From: Cyanobacteria bacterium UBA11153
GTDB taxonomy: Bacteria; Cyanobacteriota; Cyanobacteriia; Cyanobacteriales; Coleofasciculaceae
Direction: 5' to 3'
DNA: 19,519 bases
Assembly: GCA_003511885.1 (NCBI GenBank)
Contig: DOIX01000140.1
Coordinates: 22,793-42,311 of the forward strand
The notes beneath the pieces are model-generated. The model searched no databases and was not told the origin of the DNA. It was given only the letters and a program-made list of their open reading frames with translations. Shown piece after piece: positions 15,580-19,519 of the stretch (position 1 is its first letter; each line of letters opens with the position of its first letter). A program made the translations under genes and the position numbers.

Positions 15580-16869
15580 TTACTCGTACATATTTTTCAG
15601 ATAATCTGACAAAGTTTTCCCCACAAAGTCGCCATAGAGAATCCCTTTCGATGTCAGCTCAATTGCCTCATCCGATACCACCACAAATCCTTCCGATTTT
15701 AAATCCTTCAAAGGTGCAGCACACAAGGATTCTAACCGGAAGCCATACTGATTTTTAAATTTCTGCAAATCAAAACGTAATAGCTTCATTCCCAATAAAA
15801 CATCGCGCACCATTTTATCCAAACTGGTAAAATTGTAGCCCCGTGCCAAAGGTAATTCTCCAGCAGCAATAATCTCAGAATACTTCTCCAAATCGCTAGT
15901 ATTTTGCAGTACGGAATCTCCCAGGGATCCAAAAGCGGAAACACCCAAACCATAAAACTCCATGCCCTGCCAAATATTATAGATATATTCGCTCTTATCC
16001 ACCCCATTTTTAGTATAGGTAAAGAAGCTCCATGGTATATACTCAGAACGAGCAAACCTTTCAATAGCATACTGCATGAATTTCAATTCTTGCTCATCGG
16101 AAGGTAAGGGTAAAGTTTCTTCTCGCACCCCTTCCTTAAAAACTTGGGTATTGGCAAAAGCTTCCATCTTATAAACGGTGATACTTTCCACACCAGTATC
16201 GATCGCAGCTTCTAAACTTTCCGCCCAAGTTTCATCTGTTTCGCCACCCAATCCACTCAGCAAATCGATGTTAATATTCCATTTGCCATTCCCTACTTGT
16301 TGGGCAATATCTATGGCTCGATAAGCTTGTTTTTTATCGTGTCCTCGTCCGCTTAACTTAATAATTTCATCGTTAAAAGATTGCATCCCCATACTGAGAC
16401 GATTCACTCCCAGTTTCACCAACGTTTCCATTTTTGAACGGGAAATTGTTAAGGGTTCCGCTTCAACAGACAACTGCTTTTTATCCCGGAAAAACTTGAA
16501 ATTTTCATCCAAAGCTTCCACGATTTTCACAAATTGATGTTCTTTCAATAAGCTCGGAGTTCCTCCTCCTATATATACCGCATGAATTGGGCGATTGCTT
16601 AATTGAAAGCGTTCCGCTGCCATCTTAATTTCTTGGCAAAGAGCGTCCACATATCCTTCTACTTCAGGTCTTTCTTTCAGGTCAACTGTTTTATAGTAAC
16701 AGAAAGCACACCGCTGAGTACAAAAAGGAATATGTAAATAGAGACAAAGCGGATTGTCAGTTAATTTCGCATCTAGAGCCGATTTTTTCCACTGCCGAAA
16801 TGGTGGATAGTTGGGAATTAGAGGTATACGTTTTACTTCTAGCTTATGCCGTTCAGCCGTTAGAGTCAT
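15580..16869 (-). CDS. HemN/HemW-like radical SAM enzyme
   Basis: A 429-residue radical SAM protein with HemN-type architecture. Seen: the [4Fe-4S] motif C50-x3-C54-x2-C57 within HIPFCTQRCAFCYY; the GGGTPS SAM-binding loop at 101-106; VEAEP with the usual Glu; NRLSMGMQSF with the QSF element; INIDLLSGLGGET; and a HemN-like C-terminal domain. The family includes coproporphyrinogen dehydrogenase, the heme chaperone HemW, heme-degrading methylases and class C radical SAM methyltransferases or cyclopropanases of natural-product pathways. The setting favours a tailoring role such as C-methylation or cyclopropanation, but this is inference. It is first in the minus-strand run and divergent from the ligase gene across a 441-bp gap. 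Only a weak ribosome binding site precedes the ATG. It lacks the SPASM-type features expected of an anaerobic sulfatase maturase. Confidence 0.85.
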   Translation of the reverse strand: MTLTAERHKLEVKRIPLIPNYPPFRQWKKSALDAKLTDNPLCLYLHIPFCTQRCAFCYYKTVDLKERPEVEGYVDALCQEIKMAAERFQLSNRPIHAVYIGGGTPSLLKEHQFVKIVEALDENFKFFRDKKQLSVEAEPLTISRSKMETLVKLGVNRLSMGMQSFNDEIIKLSGRGHDKKQAYRAIDIAQQVGNGKWNINIDLLSGLGGETDETWAESLEAAIDTGVESITVYKMEAFANTQVFKEGVREETLPLPSDEQELKFMQYAIERFARSEYIPWSFFTYTKNGVDKSEYIYNIWQGMEFYGLGVSAFGSLGDSVLQNTSDLEKYSEIIAAGELPLARGYNFTSLDKMVRDVLLGMKLLRFDLQKFKNQYGFRLESLCAAPLKDLKSEGFVVVSDEAIELTSKGILYGDFVGKTLSDYLKNMYE

Positions 16870-17310
16870 GATCTTGTTTATTTAAGAATTGTTGTTTGGT
16901 TTGAATTCTACAATCGCTAAAAATTGGAACCGATTGTCGAGCCAATCTAGGTTAGACTGGATGGACAAAAAATATGTACTTTATGATACGTCATGAATAG
17001 AGGCTTAAACTCTTGATTCATCAAGGGTTTAGTTTCCATCAAATAACAGTCAACTGTTAAATGTCAACTGCGATAGAGTTCCTGTCAATTCTGCTCTATA
17101 CTAGCCAAGATTTATAAATTCGACAAGACTTAGAGATCATCTCGCTACTTTTCCTACTTTTCCTACTTTTCCTACTTTCCTTAGCATCTAATTCGCGATC
17201 GGAGCTAATTATGAAAAAATAATTAAGATGGGCAAGATTTGAGGATTACTACCTTCATATTAGATAATGGTGACCACCGCTATGGCAAGATTATCCAAGA
17301 GGTAAAAGAG
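16870..17310. promoter_or_regulatory. Divergent regulatory region between radical SAM and ligase genes
   Basis: A 441-bp AT-rich gap that must hold both promoters. 17007-17030 is an imperfect 24-bp dyad: AAACTCTTGAT and ATCAAGGGTTT around TC, with one mismatch, a candidate operator. 17048-17070 holds a short CAACTG-type repeat. 17145-17180 is a 9-bp tandem repeat of four units (CTACTTTTC, the last slightly changed). TATACT at 17097-17102 could be a -10 element for the ligase, but I see no good -35. Confidence 0.45.
17145..17180. repeat. Four-unit 9-bp tandem repeat upstream of the ligase
   Basis: Three perfect CTACTTTTC units and a fourth, CTACTTTCC. It lies about 130 bases before the ligase ATG, in the probable 5' leader or promoter. 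Copy number could vary between strains. Confidence 0.85.
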
Positions 17311-18786
17311 ATGAATATTCTCGGTCAAGTTCTAAGCTCGCCGAGTTCTCGAACAAATATATTGACAGATGGGCAAATAAATTGTTCCTACCAAGAAATT
17401 CCCGATATCTTTAAAAATATCGATGCTCTTTTTGTCAAACAAGGGATTGACAAGAAAGATACCCTTGTCCTCGAAGCCGTCAATACCTTACCTAATGCAC
17501 TAATTCTTCTGTACTTACTTGCCAGAGGTTACAGTTTTCTGCCAATTAATAGAGGAGTTAACCCTGCCAATTCCAGCATCCCGCAGGTATCCATCCCCAG
17601 ATTTTGCCGCTACTCCCTTGTGACTCAACCTCTCAAAAGCAGCGACAATCGAGCTGCCCTCACTCAACCAGAAAGCTTTTTGCAATTTCTCAAGAACGAA
17701 GAATGGATTAGCAACAGCCATAGAGAAAATAATAGCACCCAAAAGCTATATTTACGGACATCAGGAAGCACAGGGAAACCAAAATTAGCAGTACATACCC
17801 ACTCCCATCTCCTCGAAAACGCCATGAACTGCGTAGAAAGATTGGGACTAAAGAGCGATGATAGAATTGCAATTCCCGTACCCTTAGCCCACATGTTTGG
17901 ATTAGGTGCAGCCTTTCTCCCCGGAGTAGCAGTAGGAGCATCAATCGACTTGCAGCAAGGTGCTAACTTGCTGAGGTATCTGCAACGGGAAACCGCATTT
18001 GCACCAAATGTCGCCTTCATGACTCCAATTTTTTGCGATACCTTGCTCAAAGGAAGAAAATCCGCAAGAGAATACAGGCTCACCGTCACCGCCGGAGACA
18101 GATTAAAAGAAGAAACCTTTACTCAATTTCAATCTCGGTTTGGCTGCGTGGTAAATTTGTACGGTAGCACAGAAATGGGCGCGATCGCAGCATCGGCTCC
18201 AGACTATCCCAACCACATTCGGAGCAAGACATCCGGCAAACCCATGCGCGGAGTCATCCTCCGCACCCAACCACAAAATCCTGAATCCTTGACACAAACA
18301 GATAATCTTGGGGAAATTTGGTGTCAGCATCAATATGGCTTTGAAGGATATGTCGATGAAGATGGTATACCCGTAAGGCAAAATTTACCAATTCAAGATG
18401 ATTGGTTTAATACTAGAGACTTAGGGCGAATTACCGAAGATGGTTGTATTGAAGTATTTGGAAGATGCGATCATAGTATTAATCGCAATGGTTTGTTAGT
18501 TTTCTTTGCCGATGTAGAGAAAGGGATGGAGAAGATTGAAGGAATCGAACAAGTTGTGGTAGTTTCTAAAGGAGAAAGCCAGAGAGGAAAAGGATTGGTA
18601 GCTTATTGCGTTACTGCCAAAAGTGCTAATCTTAATGAAGACGAGATTAGATCCTCCTGTTTTAACATCCTACCCAGGCATAGCATACCCGATTCCGTCT
18701 TCCTGGTAAAATCCCTACCACTCTTGCCAAATGGCAAAGTCGATAGACAAACACTCATAAATAAAAATGATAGCAAACCCAGTTAA
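17311..18786 (+). CDS. AMP-forming acyl/aryl ligase (ANL superfamily)
   Basis: A 491-residue adenylating enzyme expected to activate a carboxylic acid with ATP and pass it to a thiol: the phosphopantetheine of the adjacent carrier protein, or CoA. Seen: P-loop RTSGSTGKPKLAVHTH at 149-164; IPVPLAHMFGLG at 188-199; YGSTEMG at 284-290; TRDLG at 368-372 with the ribose-binding Asp370; the hinge GRCDHSINRNG at 384-394; and the catalytic Lys476 in LPNGKVDR. The ATG at 17311 is chosen over an upstream in-frame TTG at 17239 because AAGAGG lies at 17297-17302 and the extension has no family similarity. The family subgroup (aryl, fatty acyl or amino acid) cannot be fixed by eye. The carrier protein gene is 91 bp downstream on the same strand. 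Confidence 0.87.
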   Translation: MNILGQVLSSPSSRTNILTDGQINCSYQEIPDIFKNIDALFVKQGIDKKDTLVLEAVNTLPNALILLYLLARGYSFLPINRGVNPANSSIPQVSIPRFCRYSLVTQPLKSSDNRAALTQPESFLQFLKNEEWISNSHRENNSTQKLYLRTSGSTGKPKLAVHTHSHLLENAMNCVERLGLKSDDRIAIPVPLAHMFGLGAAFLPGVAVGASIDLQQGANLLRYLQRETAFAPNVAFMTPIFCDTLLKGRKSAREYRLTVTAGDRLKEETFTQFQSRFGCVVNLYGSTEMGAIAASAPDYPNHIRSKTSGKPMRGVILRTQPQNPESLTQTDNLGEIWCQHQYGFEGYVDEDGIPVRQNLPIQDDWFNTRDLGRITEDGCIEVFGRCDHSINRNGLLVFFADVEKGMEKIEGIEQVVVVSKGESQRGKGLVAYCVTAKSANLNEDEIRSSCFNILPRHSIPDSVFLVKSLPLLPNGKVDRQTLINKNDSKPS

Positions 18787-18818
18787 AATGAGAGAGATTC
18801 CAAGTAATTAACTAGATT

Positions 18819-18827
18819 TGCTATAAT
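18819..18827 (+). promoter_or_regulatory. Candidate extended -10 promoter for the carrier protein
   Basis: TGCTATAAT: a perfect TATAAT at 18822-18827 with the extended TG-N element. No good -35 is present, which extended -10 promoters can tolerate. The transcript would start near 18834 with a leader of about 44 bases. It would let the carrier protein be made in excess over the ligase. Confidence 0.4.
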
Positions 18828-18877
18828 TTGCAAATTGATAGTAAACAAAGCCAATCAAAAAGTAAGGAGAGTAACCA

Positions 18878-19138
18878 ATGTCAGAAAAACTAATAAATCA
18901 ACTCAAAGTAATTATTGCTGACGAGTTAGATGTGAATTTAAAAGCAGAGGAAATAGACGAAAATGCCTCATTATTTGAAGATGGGCTAGGATTGGATTCC
19001 ATTGCGATTGTGGAATTAATCTCCTTAATTGAGAAAAAATTTGGGTTGCAGTTTGCCGATACAGAATTAAATCCAGAAGCATTCAGTAACCTCAAAGTTT
19101 TGGCTAGCGCCATAGACAGCAAGCTGGCAGCAGTCTAG
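18878..19138 (+). CDS. Free acyl/peptidyl carrier protein
   Basis: An 86-residue stand-alone carrier protein. Seen: four-helix pattern, the phosphopantetheine attachment Ser41 in GLDSIAIVEL (Asp40-Ser41), SLFEDGLGLD at 31-40, and the acidic helix II that usually docks partner enzymes. AAGGAG at 18864-18869, eight bases before the ATG, is a strong ribosome binding site. It is not the housekeeping AcpP (GADSLD) type by motif, and it is adjacent to a ligase rather than to fatty acid synthase genes. It is likely loaded by that ligase and is a plausible substrate carrier for the thioester reductase and the oxygenase. Confidence 0.9.
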   Translation: MSEKLINQLKVIIADELDVNLKAEEIDENASLFEDGLGLDSIAIVELISLIEKKFGLQFADTELNPEAFSNLKVLASAIDSKLAAV

Positions 19139-19149
19139 TAAAAACTAGA

Positions 19150-19179
19150 GTAGGGTGCGTTATTCATAACGCACCCTAC
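19150..19179 (+). terminator. Perfect 14-bp palindrome downstream of the carrier protein
   Basis: GTAGGGTGCGTTAT (19150-19163), spacer TC, ATAACGCACCCTAC (19166-19179), a perfect inverted repeat 11 bases after the carrier protein stop. The sequence belongs to a dispersed cyanobacterial repeat family. As RNA it would form a very stable hairpin that could end or protect the ligase-carrier transcript. There is no T-run. Confidence 0.6.
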
Positions 19180-19345
19180 AGGAAGAATTGCGTCAGCTTC
19201 GCTCCTACCAAAACATCATAGAAGCTGAGAGCCACCTTGCTTCAGCAGGTGGATGTTTAAGAGTCAAAGAAGCAGGAAGAAAGGGAAAGAAGCGCGGATT
19301 TATCCCCCTTTCCTTCGGAACGTTACGCGAACGTAATATCCTTTT

Positions 19346-19382
19346 AAGAATCCCTCGTGTTTCAACCGGGGGAGTACGTCAA
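19346..19382 (+). mobile_element. Probable right end / omega-RNA 3' hairpin of an IS200/IS605-type element
   Basis: AAGAATCCCTCG...CCGGGGGAGTACGTCAA follows the pattern of the 3' ends of cyanobacterial tnpB elements: AAGAATC, a C-rich stem, a TTTCAA-type loop, a G-rich stem, GAGTAYGTCAA. Stem TCCCTCG (19351-19357) pairs with CGGGGGA (19367-19373) with one G-T pair. No intact tnpB or tnpA precedes it, so only a non-coding remnant remains. The assignment is by remembered pattern, not by alignment. Confidence 0.45.
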
Positions 19383-19519
19383 CGAAGGCAATCGCACCCT
19401 ATACTAAGCTGCTACACATTTAATTTTTCTATCCCCACACTCTACACCCTACAACCCTTTCGACAAATTTCATATCCAATGCCAGATGAGCCGGAGCTTA
19501 TATAGCAACCGCCACATCG

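Larger units (their letters stand above)
19139..19519. other. Gene-free end of the window with repeat and IS remnants
   Basis: No convincing gene. An open frame at 19188-19505 has no ribosome binding site and reads through the palindromic repeats, so I do not annotate it. Contents: the palindrome 19150-19179; a hairpin CCACCT (19232-19237) with AGGTGG (19247-19252); a GGAACGTTACGCGAACG-type cyanobacterial repeat around 19317-19333; and the IS200/IS605-like right-end hairpin at 19346-19382. Beyond about 19400 I see nothing. Confidence 0.6.

Noticed and set aside
15580..16869. Anaerobic sulfatase maturase for the nearby sulfatase
   Set aside because: The protein has HemN architecture and no SPASM-type cysteine cluster. 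The sulfatase CSPSR motif can be matured by an FGE encoded elsewhere.
17239..17310. TTG start for the ligase
   Set aside because: The ATG at 17311 has AAGAGG at a good distance, and the added 24 residues show no ANL similarity.
19188..19505. A 105-residue open frame
   Set aside because: It has no ribosome binding site, runs through palindromic repeats and an IS-like hairpin, and its composition is unlike a protein family I know.

Overview
The window looks like a filamentous cyanobacterium. The DNA is AT-rich. There are at least six copies of the octamer GCGATCGC (for example at 1006, 2389, 3518, 10012, 14600 and 18181), which is the HIP1 signature of cyanobacteria. Gaps between genes are filled with cyanobacterial repeat families: CAACTGT heptamer arrays, a GTAGTAGGCAC palindrome, TAGGGTGCGTTAT palindromes and small TIR-bounded MITE-like elements. 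No rRNA, tRNA or CRISPR array was seen.

Layout. 88-2271 (minus): a stand-alone thioester reductase and a TauD-type Fe(II)/2-oxoglutarate dioxygenase. 2929-6922 (plus): a LamG-sulfatase followed by three tandem secreted H-type lectin proteins. 7082-16869 (minus): seven co-oriented genes, in transcription order a HemN-like radical SAM enzyme, a fusion of an AspH-like domain with a sulfotransferase, a second sulfotransferase, a chorismate-lyase-like protein, a class III aminotransferase, an acetolactate-synthase-like ThDP enzyme and a third sulfotransferase. 17311-19138 (plus): an AMP-forming acyl/aryl ligase and a free acyl carrier protein. 19139-19519: no gene, but a palindrome and what looks like the degraded right end of an IS200/IS605 (TnpB) element.

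Interpretation (inference). The genes read as one specialised-metabolism locus without a modular PKS or NRPS. The ligase would load an acid on the carrier protein. The thioester reductase could release it as an aldehyde, and the aminotransferase could make an amine from an aldehyde or ketone. The ThDP enzyme would make or break a C-C bond, and the dioxygenase and radical SAM enzyme would tailor the product. Three unlike sulfotransferases could add sulfate and the sulfatase could remove it. The chorismate-lyase-like protein could supply 4-hydroxybenzoate. The sulfatase-lectin block lies in the opposite orientation inside an otherwise minus-strand run and may be a separate glycan-directed cassette. 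The product is unknown to me. Family calls come from motifs read by eye, and no database search was possible.
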